Shown here piece by piece: positions 8,279 through 17,700 of a stretch of DNA of 64,000 nucleotides (positions are counted from its first letter, which is position 1; each line of letters starts with the position of its first letter). The position numbers and the translations under genes were made by a program. The stretch lies in contig NZ_JAKEDS010000001.1 in NCBI RefSeq assembly GCF_021462415.1, positions 2,099,935 through 2,163,934 on the forward strand, written 5' to 3'. This DNA is from Rhodohalobacter sp. 614A (lineage in GTDB: Bacteria; Bacteroidota; Rhodothermia; Balneolales; Balneolaceae). The notes under the pieces are model-generated. The model was not told the origin of the DNA, did not search any database, and worked only from the letters and a program-made list of their open reading frames with translations.

Positions 8279-9085
8279 TTATTTTTGATAAACCCTTACA
8301 TAATCCACGATAAATGCTTGAGGGAATTCTGTGGATTCATCCGGATTTGGAAGGAAATCTCCGCCAACGGCTAGATTCAGAATGATATAAAACGGCCCGG
8401 AGAAGGGATCGAACTCAGCTTCAATTTCTTCGAAAGGAATGCGTTGATACTCTTGGTCATCCAAATACCAAATGAGTGCATCATTTGTCCATTCAAGGGA
8501 ATAGGTATGGAATGTGTCGTTTAACTTATTTTCTTGCGTAAACTCTTCAACAAAGAATTTCCGGCATTCAACGGGATTCCCTTCGCATTCTTTTTTCCAG
8601 AAGTGGATGGCCCCGCTGGTGGTGTATGGTTCATTGCCGCGGTATTCCATGATATCGATTTCACCACTTCTGGGCCAGCCCAGATCTTTGATGGGCATCA
8701 GCCAAAATGCAGGCCAGAATCCTTTTCCCTCGGGCATTTTTAATCGGGCTTCAAACCGGCCCTGCTCCCATCCAATACTTGTGCTATCCGTAGATATTCT
8801 CGCAGATGTAAATCCTCTGCCCATATAATTCTCTCTATGTGCTTCAAGATAGAGTTTTCCATCTTTGATATAGGCGTTTTTACTTCTGGGAGTATAGTAC
8901 TGAAGTTCGTTATTGTACGCCGTTCCCTCCCAGAATTTCCACGTTTCTGTATTAATGGCGTCTCCGTTGAATTCGTCTGACCAAACCAGTTTGTATTCTT
9001 GTGGGAAAGCCGGCTTGGTTGCCACCAACATGAAGGCAAGGCAGAATAAAAAAATGCCGGAAAAAGATGGTTTATTCATCACCAA
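8279..9085 (-). CDS. Secreted glycoside hydrolase family 16 beta-glucanase
   Basis: 268 residues with a signal peptide (about 1-29) and a single GH16 jelly-roll domain. The catalytic motif EIDIMEYRG places the nucleophile at Glu142 and the acid/base at Glu147, with Asp144 between them. W-S-D-E-F-N near residues 35-40 and GRFEARLKMPEGKGFWPAFW (109-128) are typical of laminarinase or lichenase-type enzymes. It probably cleaves beta-1,3- or 1,3-1,4-glucans outside the cytoplasm. No carbohydrate-binding module, T9SS tail or SusCD pair is nearby. The start could be the second ATG, two codons downstream. Confidence 0.93.
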   Translation of the reverse strand: MVMNKPSFSGIFLFCLAFMLVATKPAFPQEYKLVWSDEFNGDAINTETWKFWEGTAYNNELQYYTPRSKNAYIKDGKLYLEAHRENYMGRGFTSARISTDSTSIGWEQGRFEARLKMPEGKGFWPAFWLMPIKDLGWPRSGEIDIMEYRGNEPYTTSGAIHFWKKECEGNPVECRKFFVEEFTQENKLNDTFHTYSLEWTNDALIWYLDDQEYQRIPFEEIEAEFDPFSGPFYIILNLAVGGDFLPNPDESTEFPQAFIVDYVRVYQK

Positions 9086-9173
9086 TTTTTCCCGGCAAGT
9101 TATAAATCTTATCAGTTTGTGCCAACAAGTTCAGTTGGTTATCTGACACCTGAAATATATAAGTTCAAATTGC

Positions 9174-12100
9174 TTAGAAGTCTATTCCGATAGTAAAATA
9201 GTGGATAGGTTTGCCCTGGAATCCACCCCGGCCGTAAGGCCAGCCGATATCATATCGGAAAGGAAGCCCCAGAAGAATGGTTCGAAGGCCAAATCCGGCA
9301 CCGATCAGGATATCACCATCAACAAATGTTGTTTGAATATCACCCTCTACAGGTTCTCCATCACGAAGCTGACCAGTATTTGGGTTGATATATTCCGTTC
9401 TTTTTGTTCCAACGCGCCAGTCGAGTTGGGAGGGGTTTTCATAATAAACAATCGGATTTCCATTTTGGTCGGCAAATCTTGAATATGGTATATCAAAACC
9501 CCAGGCAGCCCCTGCATCCACAAAAGCCACTCCTGTCAAATTATAAAGCGGTAACAGCGGAACCGGACCAGGCAGAATAGCTGCAAAAAGCGGGAACCGG
9601 AACTCTGCATTTACCATGCTAAACTTGTTACCAAAGGTAGTATTAAATTCGTGTCCGCGAAGGGGTGTGGCCGGCAGTGTAAAGAACGTATCGGCAAGCC
9701 GGTCGAATGGAATTTCGGCATCAGACCATTTCTGATTTATCCATCCGAGCATCCCGCCCATAAAGAATGTCTGCGAATCCCGGCCAAAAGATGCAGAACC
9801 GGTTCCGCGAACGGCGACTGAATATCTGCTTCCAAGATTAAAATATTTGCGGAAATCACCGAGAACAGTTGCAAATTGTGGAATGTCTCCACCTAATGGC
9901 GGGCTGCCAGAAAACCCAATGGCATACCTGGTTCCGCCGGAGGGTGTAATAAAACCGGGGATTGTATAATCACCCGTAAACGTTACCTGCGGGTAGATAA
10001 ACCATGTATTTGCGTTGCTAGGCCTGTTCAAACCTCCACCAGGATTAAAAAAGGTGCTGACTGTACTGAAATCTCTTGCAATTCCAATGGCAGATACCCC
10101 GTAATCAATACGCTGGTAACGATTCAGCGGATATTGGAAATCGATAGATCCACCAAAAGTTCTGAACCTCAAGAGCTCACCGTAATAGGTTTGGTAATTC
10201 CTGGATTGGTGAAAGAATGATGCAAAGAAGTTGGTTCGGCCCCCGAGGTAACCATACTGAAATGTGTAATCGCTATTTCGGAGGTCAAATACGAGATTGG
10301 AACCAAACGAGATCTGGTGGTCGCCAAAGAGATCCGTCAGGGATACAAAAGCGTATGCCGAGGTTCCATAATAAGTACTCAATTGCCCCGCAGAATAACT
10401 GAAATTAGGCGAAAATCTTAGTTTGTATTCTTTCGGCTGAAAGAGCCCTTCTGCAGTTACATTGCCTTCGGGTTCAAAATTGCTGGGGTCGTCCCGAAGT
10501 TCTAGCGTTGAATCCCGCACAACAGCTTCTCCAAATTGATAATTTCTAAAATCAATTCGGTCGGATTCGGATACCTCCGTTGTATCTTGTCTCTCCGGTG
10601 CGATATATCTGTTGAAACCGGATAACGACGGATCCGTAATCATTCGCGATGAAATAGCGTTGCCCTGAGTTCTGGCATTAATCATTTCCTGAACATATTG
10701 TACTGCCGGAACTCTGTCACCGGGATTTTCCTGTTGCCTTTCCTGTGCCCATGTGTTTGGCGTCAATGTGTCTCTCCGTTGGGTGAGCGGGGATCTCATC
10801 ATAAAAATATCAGGGTAGCCTTCATTCAGCGAGTTGAATACCAAACGGGTGCCATCCGCAGAAACTGACATTTGCATAATTCCCGATTGTAAATCCGTAA
10901 GTGGATACACGGACCGGCTGGATAAATCATACTCATAAATATTAGGAATACCATTTTGATCGGAAACAAAAAGAAGTTCTCCGTTTCTGGTCAGTCTTGG
11001 ATTTGTTTCAGACCAGCTTGGTGTATTGGTAAGCCGATCTATCCTGCGTGTATTCGTGTCAATTGAATACATATCACTCTGGAAAAATGAATTCTCTTTC
11101 ATTCCGGAATAACCGGCAAGAAAAGTGTTCGGTTGTGTGTGCTCTCCCCGGTTTGATATAAAATAGATAGTTTCGGAATCCGGTCCCCAGGCTGCTTCAA
11201 CATCCGTAAACACATCATTTGTGAGATTTACAAAATCACTCGTTTCAAGATTGTAAACAAAGATATCCTGGTAAGGCCCGATATTGCCGTCAAAGGCAAT
11301 TTTGGTACCGTCCGGAGACCACGCCACAGAATTGATGGCATCCAATTTGGGAAAGCGAATTGTGCGCGTATTCTGGGTTTCATAGTCTACAATTGCAAGG
11401 TTATAAGATCCCTGGGATTTACTTGAAAGCGCAATTTGAGAACCATCGGGAGACCATGAAAGGTTTGGGTTCAAAATATTAAGTTCTTCAAACATGGGAT
11501 TGTCGGCCCCGTTTACAATGGTTTTCAGCCTTTCACCAGTATTTGCATCAACAATTACTACATCGAATACCCCTCTTCGGTTGGTAATCATAGCGATACG
11601 GTCGCCTCTTGGAGAAATGGAGGGACTGGTGTTGTATGATCCGGAACGGGCTCTGTTTGTGATTTGTGTAGCCACACTACTCAAAGATTGCCGATTGGCA
11701 ACTTCGGGAAAATATCGTTGCCTGTAATATTCGTGCCAGCGGTCGGAGAGCTCTTCAAGATCTAATCCCAACGACTGAACCAGCGATTGCGGAATATTTC
11801 GCGTGGTTTTTATTCTCTGCAGAATTTCTGTGATTTTAGGCCGGCCGTATTGATCTGCAATGAAATACCAGAAAGACTGGCCTCCACGATATGCCATAAA
11901 CCCGCTCAGTTGATTCAATGGAGGAAGGTAATCATTTAGTGTGGCATCACGGATGTACATATCGGTTTGGGTATCCCATTCAAGGGCTAGAAATTCTGCA
12001 AGCCCCTCTTCGAACCATGTAGGAAAAACAAGCTGAATATTATTCGACATGATCGATTGTACAGAACCGCCATAATAAACGTCATTAATATAAGCGTGGG

Positions 12101-12542
12101 TCAGCTCGTGATGAATGGTTCGGCGGAAGTCGGCGTAATCAGCCATGAAAGGTTGGGTCATGCGGTTTTTATACTTATCCGTTACACCGCCAATTCCCTG
12201 GGCATCTACCGGAAGGCGAACCACATTGGTTTGGGAAAAATCGCTGTGAGAATCATAAATAATAACCGGTATCCGCTGGGTGAGCTGATCTCCAAAATCT
12301 TCATTCAACTGTTTGAGGCCGGATTCAACAGATTCTGCTGTAAATTGAGCGAGGTGATAATTTTTGGAGTCGTAGTAATAAACGTCGAAATGATCGGTTT
12401 CAATAAACCGCCATTCGAACTCTTCGTATTGAACCCGGTTCTTTCCGAAATTAAAAAATTGGGCCGACGCCTCTTGTATCGCTGATGCTGTAAATAGAAA
12501 AGCCATCAGCGAGATGAGTAATGATTTGGATAGTGTACTCAT
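9174..12542 (-). CDS. Gluzincin metalloprotease - TolB-like propeller - BamA-like barrel fusion
   Basis: 1122 residues in three parts. After a signal peptide (1-27) comes a peptidase-MA-like zincin with HELTH (145-149) and the downstream WFEEGLAEF (176-184) supplying the third ligand. Residues about 280-600 are WD40/PD40 (TolB-like) repeats with SWSPDGSQIA, AWSPDGTKIAF and RGDRIAMITNRRG. From about 690 to the end is a beta-barrel rich in aromatic and glycine residues that ends TIGIDF, like BamA/surface-antigen proteins. It is probably outer-membrane anchored. It lies 18 bp after RNase R and two genes after TamB. The family exists in Bacteroidota-like genomes, but its substrate is unknown. Confidence 0.85.
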   Translation of the reverse strand: MSTLSKSLLISLMAFLFTASAIQEASAQFFNFGKNRVQYEEFEWRFIETDHFDVYYYDSKNYHLAQFTAESVESGLKQLNEDFGDQLTQRIPVIIYDSHSDFSQTNVVRLPVDAQGIGGVTDKYKNRMTQPFMADYADFRRTIHHELTHAYINDVYYGGSVQSIMSNNIQLVFPTWFEEGLAEFLALEWDTQTDMYIRDATLNDYLPPLNQLSGFMAYRGGQSFWYFIADQYGRPKITEILQRIKTTRNIPQSLVQSLGLDLEELSDRWHEYYRQRYFPEVANRQSLSSVATQITNRARSGSYNTSPSISPRGDRIAMITNRRGVFDVVIVDANTGERLKTIVNGADNPMFEELNILNPNLSWSPDGSQIALSSKSQGSYNLAIVDYETQNTRTIRFPKLDAINSVAWSPDGTKIAFDGNIGPYQDIFVYNLETSDFVNLTNDVFTDVEAAWGPDSETIYFISNRGEHTQPNTFLAGYSGMKENSFFQSDMYSIDTNTRRIDRLTNTPSWSETNPRLTRNGELLFVSDQNGIPNIYEYDLSSRSVYPLTDLQSGIMQMSVSADGTRLVFNSLNEGYPDIFMMRSPLTQRRDTLTPNTWAQERQQENPGDRVPAVQYVQEMINARTQGNAISSRMITDPSLSGFNRYIAPERQDTTEVSESDRIDFRNYQFGEAVVRDSTLELRDDPSNFEPEGNVTAEGLFQPKEYKLRFSPNFSYSAGQLSTYYGTSAYAFVSLTDLFGDHQISFGSNLVFDLRNSDYTFQYGYLGGRTNFFASFFHQSRNYQTYYGELLRFRTFGGSIDFQYPLNRYQRIDYGVSAIGIARDFSTVSTFFNPGGGLNRPSNANTWFIYPQVTFTGDYTIPGFITPSGGTRYAIGFSGSPPLGGDIPQFATVLGDFRKYFNLGSRYSVAVRGTGSASFGRDSQTFFMGGMLGWINQKWSDAEIPFDRLADTFFTLPATPLRGHEFNTTFGNKFSMVNAEFRFPLFAAILPGPVPLLPLYNLTGVAFVDAGAAWGFDIPYSRFADQNGNPIVYYENPSQLDWRVGTKRTEYINPNTGQLRDGEPVEGDIQTTFVDGDILIGAGFGLRTILLGLPFRYDIGWPYGRGGFQGKPIHYFTIGIDF

Positions 12543-12560
12543 ATAAAAACGTAATTATGA

Positions 12561-14711
12561 TTAGAAATCAGATAATGCCAGATCAATTTGCCTTTTTTCA
12601 AGGTCTGTTCGTGTCACTTTTGCTTTGATGGTATCGCCAAGCCGGAATTTCTTACCCTTCGATCTTCCCACCAAGCAGTGCATGTTCGGATTATAAATGT
12701 AATAATCATCAACTAAATCACTAACGCGAATCATGCCTTCACAGTATATATCGTCAAGCAGAACATACAGACCGTTTTCGGTAACTCCGCTGATGGTACC
12801 CTGATAGGTTTCACCCAGCCGTTCGGAGAGGTATTCTACCTGTTTCAACTTCACCGAATCGCGTTCTGCTTCAACAGCATAACGTTCGCGCTCGCTACAA
12901 TGTTCGCCAATCTGCTCAAGTTGTGTATATGTATACTCTGTTGAACCTGAATTGTAGCGTTTTAAAAGCCGATGCACAACTACATCCGGATAACGGCGAA
13001 TGGGACTTGTAAAGTGTGCGTAATTTGCGAAACCCAGCCCAAAATGCCCGATGTTTTTGGGAGAATATTCTGCCTTGGACATCGCGCGAAGCATCAGGTC
13101 GTTAATGATTTTTTCGATAGATGTTCCTCCCACCTCTTTCAATAATGCATTGATTTTACTTGAGCTTATAGAACCGTCTACATCAAAATGAATACCTAAT
13201 GGTTTGGCAGTTTCCCGGATGTTATGAAGTTTTTCCAAATCGGGTTTGTCATGGACCCGGTAAAGATACGGATGGTCATTTTTCACGCTTTTGCCACCTT
13301 TCTTTCGTAATGTATTTACATGATAGGCTACTGTTTTATTTGCCATGAGCATGCATTCCTCAATCAGTTTGTGCGCGAACAGTCTTTCCTTTACGATCAC
13401 GTCAACGGGTTTGCCGTTATCATCCAGGATGAATTTGGGTTCAGGTGTTTCAAAAGCGATCGAACCTTTTTTGAACCGCTGATCCATCAATGTATTTGCA
13501 AGTTTTTGGAGAATTTTGAGCTGAGGTTTCAGCGAATGATCATTCTTTCCGTCAAGAATATCCTGAACTTCATCATACACAAATCGCTCATTGGAATGGA
13601 TTACGGTTTCTTCGATCGAATAATCCACAAGTTTTCCATTCGGAGCAATTTCCATAAAACAACTATAGGCCAGCTTGTCCTCACGCGGTCGCAAACTACA
13701 CATGTTATTACTTAATCTTTCCGGCAGCATCGGGATGACACGATCGACCAAATAGACGCTTGTTCCACGATCAAAGGCTTCATCATCCAGTGTAGAGCCG
13801 CGGGGCATGTAATGAGTTACATCGGCAATGTGGACGCCGAGATAGTAATTGCCATTATCCAGGATTTCTATACTCAGTCCGTCGTCAAAGTCTTTGGCAT
13901 CGGCCGGATCGATGGTGAGAACTACTTCATCACGCATATCCCGCCGGCGCTGGATTTCCTGCTCCGGGATTTGATCGGGAATATTGGCCGCAAACTGTTC
14001 AACTTCCGGAGGAAATTCTGCATGAAACTGTTTTTCGGCAAGAATGGACAAAACATTGGCTTCGTTTGATCCGGATTTTCCGAGAACCTGTACCACTTTG
14101 GCTTGAGGATATCCGCGAACATCATCCCATTGTATCATCCGGCAGGATACTTTCTCTCCGGGTTTTGCACCATTCAAATCGTTCAGTTCCACAAAGAAAT
14201 CCACCCGGGAAGAATGGGAATCCGTTTTTATGATGTACGTGTTTTTTGCTACCTCATCGAGGGTTCCTACAAAAAGGGTACTCGCTCTCTTAATCACTTC
14301 TTCGATCCGGCCGAGAGGCTTATTGCTTTTTTTGTGATACCCCATGAGTTTTACTTTCACGATGTCGCCATCGAGAGCGGTGCTCATATATTTTCGGGAG
14401 ATTTTTATATCCTGATCCCGGCCTTCAACAATGACGTATCCATCGCCGTGGCTGGTTACATCAAGTTTGCCTTGTACAATATTTTTGTCGCCCGATGCCG
14501 TTTCATTCAGCCGAACCAGGTTTCCTTTCGATACCATCACATGCTCGAGCTGTTTCAGCCGATTGATAGCGTTCTTTAACTTTCTTTCCCCTTTCTTTTT
14601 AGACAGGCCAAGTGCTTCTACCAAAAGGGGTATAGGAATGGAAGCATCAGGATAGGATTGAAGGATTTCAATGATTTTCTTTTCTAGTGAACTAAGGTTG
14701 TTTTGAGACAT
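12561..14711 (-). CDS. rnr: Ribonuclease R
   Basis: 716 residues. An N-terminal winged-helix region (SLEKKIIEILQSYPDASIP) is followed by cold-shock-like domains, the RNB catalytic domain with TIDPADAKDFDDGLSIE (Asp268, 271/274, 276, 277) and a C-terminal S1 domain (YQGTISGVTENGLYVLLDD). It is a processive 3'-5' exoribonuclease acting on structured RNA. It lacks the long basic C-terminal tail of E. coli RNase R. It lies 24 bp after tamB, in a compact six-gene leftward run. Confidence 0.95.
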   Translation of the reverse strand: MSQNNLSSLEKKIIEILQSYPDASIPIPLLVEALGLSKKKGERKLKNAINRLKQLEHVMVSKGNLVRLNETASGDKNIVQGKLDVTSHGDGYVIVEGRDQDIKISRKYMSTALDGDIVKVKLMGYHKKSNKPLGRIEEVIKRASTLFVGTLDEVAKNTYIIKTDSHSSRVDFFVELNDLNGAKPGEKVSCRMIQWDDVRGYPQAKVVQVLGKSGSNEANVLSILAEKQFHAEFPPEVEQFAANIPDQIPEQEIQRRRDMRDEVVLTIDPADAKDFDDGLSIEILDNGNYYLGVHIADVTHYMPRGSTLDDEAFDRGTSVYLVDRVIPMLPERLSNNMCSLRPREDKLAYSCFMEIAPNGKLVDYSIEETVIHSNERFVYDEVQDILDGKNDHSLKPQLKILQKLANTLMDQRFKKGSIAFETPEPKFILDDNGKPVDVIVKERLFAHKLIEECMLMANKTVAYHVNTLRKKGGKSVKNDHPYLYRVHDKPDLEKLHNIRETAKPLGIHFDVDGSISSSKINALLKEVGGTSIEKIINDLMLRAMSKAEYSPKNIGHFGLGFANYAHFTSPIRRYPDVVVHRLLKRYNSGSTEYTYTQLEQIGEHCSERERYAVEAERDSVKLKQVEYLSERLGETYQGTISGVTENGLYVLLDDIYCEGMIRVSDLVDDYYIYNPNMHCLVGRSKGKKFRLGDTIKAKVTRTDLEKRQIDLALSDF

Positions 14712-14735
14712 TAAGTTATTTATAAATTTCTTCAG

Positions 14736-17700
14736 TTAATTTTCTACTATTGATTGGTCGTCCTCTTCATCCTTCGTTTCTATGCCAAACAACGACCGAA
14801 ATGCGTTTGAGATTCTGGCTCTCAATTTTTGCCATGTGTTAAATTGAACCTGCGCTTCAACTCCAATTCCATTCATTTCCTGGGCTTGCTGGGTTTCAAA
14901 GTCGCTGGTGTTCGTTATCGTCGGATCCTGCCGGTGAAAGGCCGTCAGTGAAAATGTTTGATTGATACGATAGGTGGCACCGATATCACCAATTTCACTT
15001 TGTTCACCGGTGATCTGACCTTCACGCCGGAGAACAATCCGGTCATCAAAAAGCCGTAAGGCTACACCCAGATCTACTTCGTTTAAGGTGTTAAGATTTA
15101 CATCAATATCAAATGTTACATCACTTCTAAGGAGTGAACTGATTTGATTTGAAAGAAGAGGGTTGATTAATTGGCTGGTAATGAGTGGATTTACAACAAC
15201 CGCCGTACCCGAAAAACTTTCAGTGAGCCCGAGGCCCTGCGTTTGAGATGGAGGCAGGAAGTTTCCGCTCAACAAAATGCTGGTTGCCTGGATCAGTTTC
15301 TCATCTTCATTTTGGTTCAAGTTGCTGATCTGAGTAGCAATCGTGGGATCTGCATTGCTTTCGATTCCGGTAGGCATGCGAAAAAAGAAATCGTTCTCTA
15401 CCGATGTCATCGTACCGGTTATTTCAAGGACTAACTCAACAGGCACGCGTTGAGCCGGTCCCTGGCTTGCCGCATCTACACCGGTTACCTGTAACGTATT
15501 GATATTTGGCCTGGCCCTGTAAACAGCAGTCACATCTAAATCTGCATCGGCTAAATCCCCCGACCAGCTGATGGAACCGCCTTCTTCAAGTGAAAATCGC
15601 CGGGTAAAAATGTCACCACTTACAAACTGGTAGGTTCCGCTTTCGATATTGAACCGGCCAAACATGCTTACATTCTGATCATCGAGGATTAACCGCATTT
15701 GTCCCGTTCCATTTGCGTCGATCATATCATTGGTAACGCGATCAAAAATCACATCCACATTAATGGGATTATTTGCCTGGAACTGGAGATCCATCGTAAA
15801 CCTCTCCATGAACGAGAGTTCTTCGGTTAATTCTTCCTGTCCATTTTCGCCATTTATCGGCGAAAGGCTGCTTTCCCAATAGGGAATGTCGAAGGATTCA
15901 ACAAACCGGATAAAGCGATGATCTTGTTCGTATTCGGTTGTTGGCTCAAGCGGAATGGAAATACTGGAATTTGACGAAATGGCTAACGGACGAATTGTAC
16001 GCAACAAGGGTTGAAAATTGGTGCCTGTGATTTCCGCCCGGCCGGTACCAAAAATACTTCCGTAGAAAGGAATGTCGGGATCGTATGGATTATTCATGAA
16101 CTGAAGGTCATCCAGATCAAGAATAAGATCGATGTCTGTTACCGGCGCGAAATTATTCAGATCCACCTGCCCATTCAGTGTGCCGGTTCCTCCGTGTTGG
16201 TCGGCAAGTTGCACATCCTGGAATATAAGTCCATCGGTTTTGTTGAACCGGATATCACCATTCAAGGTATACTCAACATTGGTAAAAGCCGGAACTCCAT
16301 ACACATCATTTGTATTGAAGGTGGCATCAAAGTCGAAATCAGTTGCATTTCCCCGGATGTATCCGTTGCCGGTAGCACTTCCCTCCATATCTATGATAAT
16401 ATTGGGGACAATTACGGAAACAATCCACATATCGATTTGCCTGAAATCAGCATCGAAATTGAAAAGTTCTTCATCCGGAGGAGTGTTTTCGTTCGGCAGT
16501 TTAAAATAGCCGTCAAGTCTAAGATCCTGCCCAATTCCGTCATTTCTATTGTAATATCGCTGATATTTTTGAGGATCGGTATAAATGTGGACGTTGGTAT
16601 CAAACCGTTCAAGCTCACTGTTAAATGTACTATTGAGGGTTACATCTCCAACAACCCGTCCCAGCATTCTTCCCTCTTCAATCGCCAGGTTACCGGTAAT
16701 AGACGGTATTTGTGAAAGAGTACGGGTTTCAAAATCGCCATTCAGCATTCCTGAAAACGTAACCCGACCGTCAATAAGACCGGATATTCGGCTTAAATCC
16801 AGGTTTTCGATTTGGTAGTTTACCGAATCTTCAAAGTTGTCACTGTAGGTTCCGTTGATTTCTATGTAATCGGTATCGCTGACCAATACAAAATTGTCTA
16901 CTACAAGGCTGTGTTGATTTGTGTAGGCAAGTTTGGGAATATTTTGAGTTGTCCATTTATAAACCGATGTACCCATTGCAAAATTTTCAAGTGTCACTTC
17001 AACTGTATCCGCCCGAAGATGACCGTTGAAAACCGACTCAAGGACAAGATCATCTTCCAATCGTTCAAAATTTTGATGAACACGGAACGAATCATCCCGC
17101 ATCGTAAAATTGATGGAACTTTCTTTGAGGTTGAGATTTTTGAATCCGGCCTGCGAACTGTTAATCTGGAGATCGACGGTGCTTGAAGATTTTAAATCTG
17201 CATCGTGCCGGAGACTTGCGGTAAAAGTGGTATTAAAATTTTCCGCATGAATTTGTTCAGTTCGGAAAGACTGATCGGAAATATCCCCGGTTATTAGCAG
17301 CCGTTCTGGCGAGGCATTCACGGATGCAGTTAACCGCGCTTCACTTTCAATTTCCGGAAAATCAGGATAATATTTTCGGAAGAGAGAAAGGTCTTTCACA
17401 TTCATGTCAACGGATATATCAACGGCAGAATCTTCACCATCACTGAAAACCGGGGTTTCTAATTCACCAAAATAATCGGGGTTAAAAAGAAACTCCTGCT
17501 CAATTCTTTCCCGGAGATAGGCATTCCAATATTGAAACTGTTTGCGGATGAGGCCGAAGGTGAGCGTGCCCTGCATTTCGCCATCAAAGAAAGACGAAGT
17601 AAAACGAAACGTTCGGGTATTGTCTGGATTTTGATTGATGTCCGCATAAAACTGGTGTGGACGCAAAGTGTCCGCATCAATGGTGGATTGCTCCATTTCA

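Noticed and set aside
16011..16715. A 234-residue rightward frame inside tamB
   Set aside because: It is antisense to the clearly coding TamB frame, has no family features and has no upstream signal. Other long antisense frames inside tamB, rnr and the metalloprotease fusion were rejected for the same reason.
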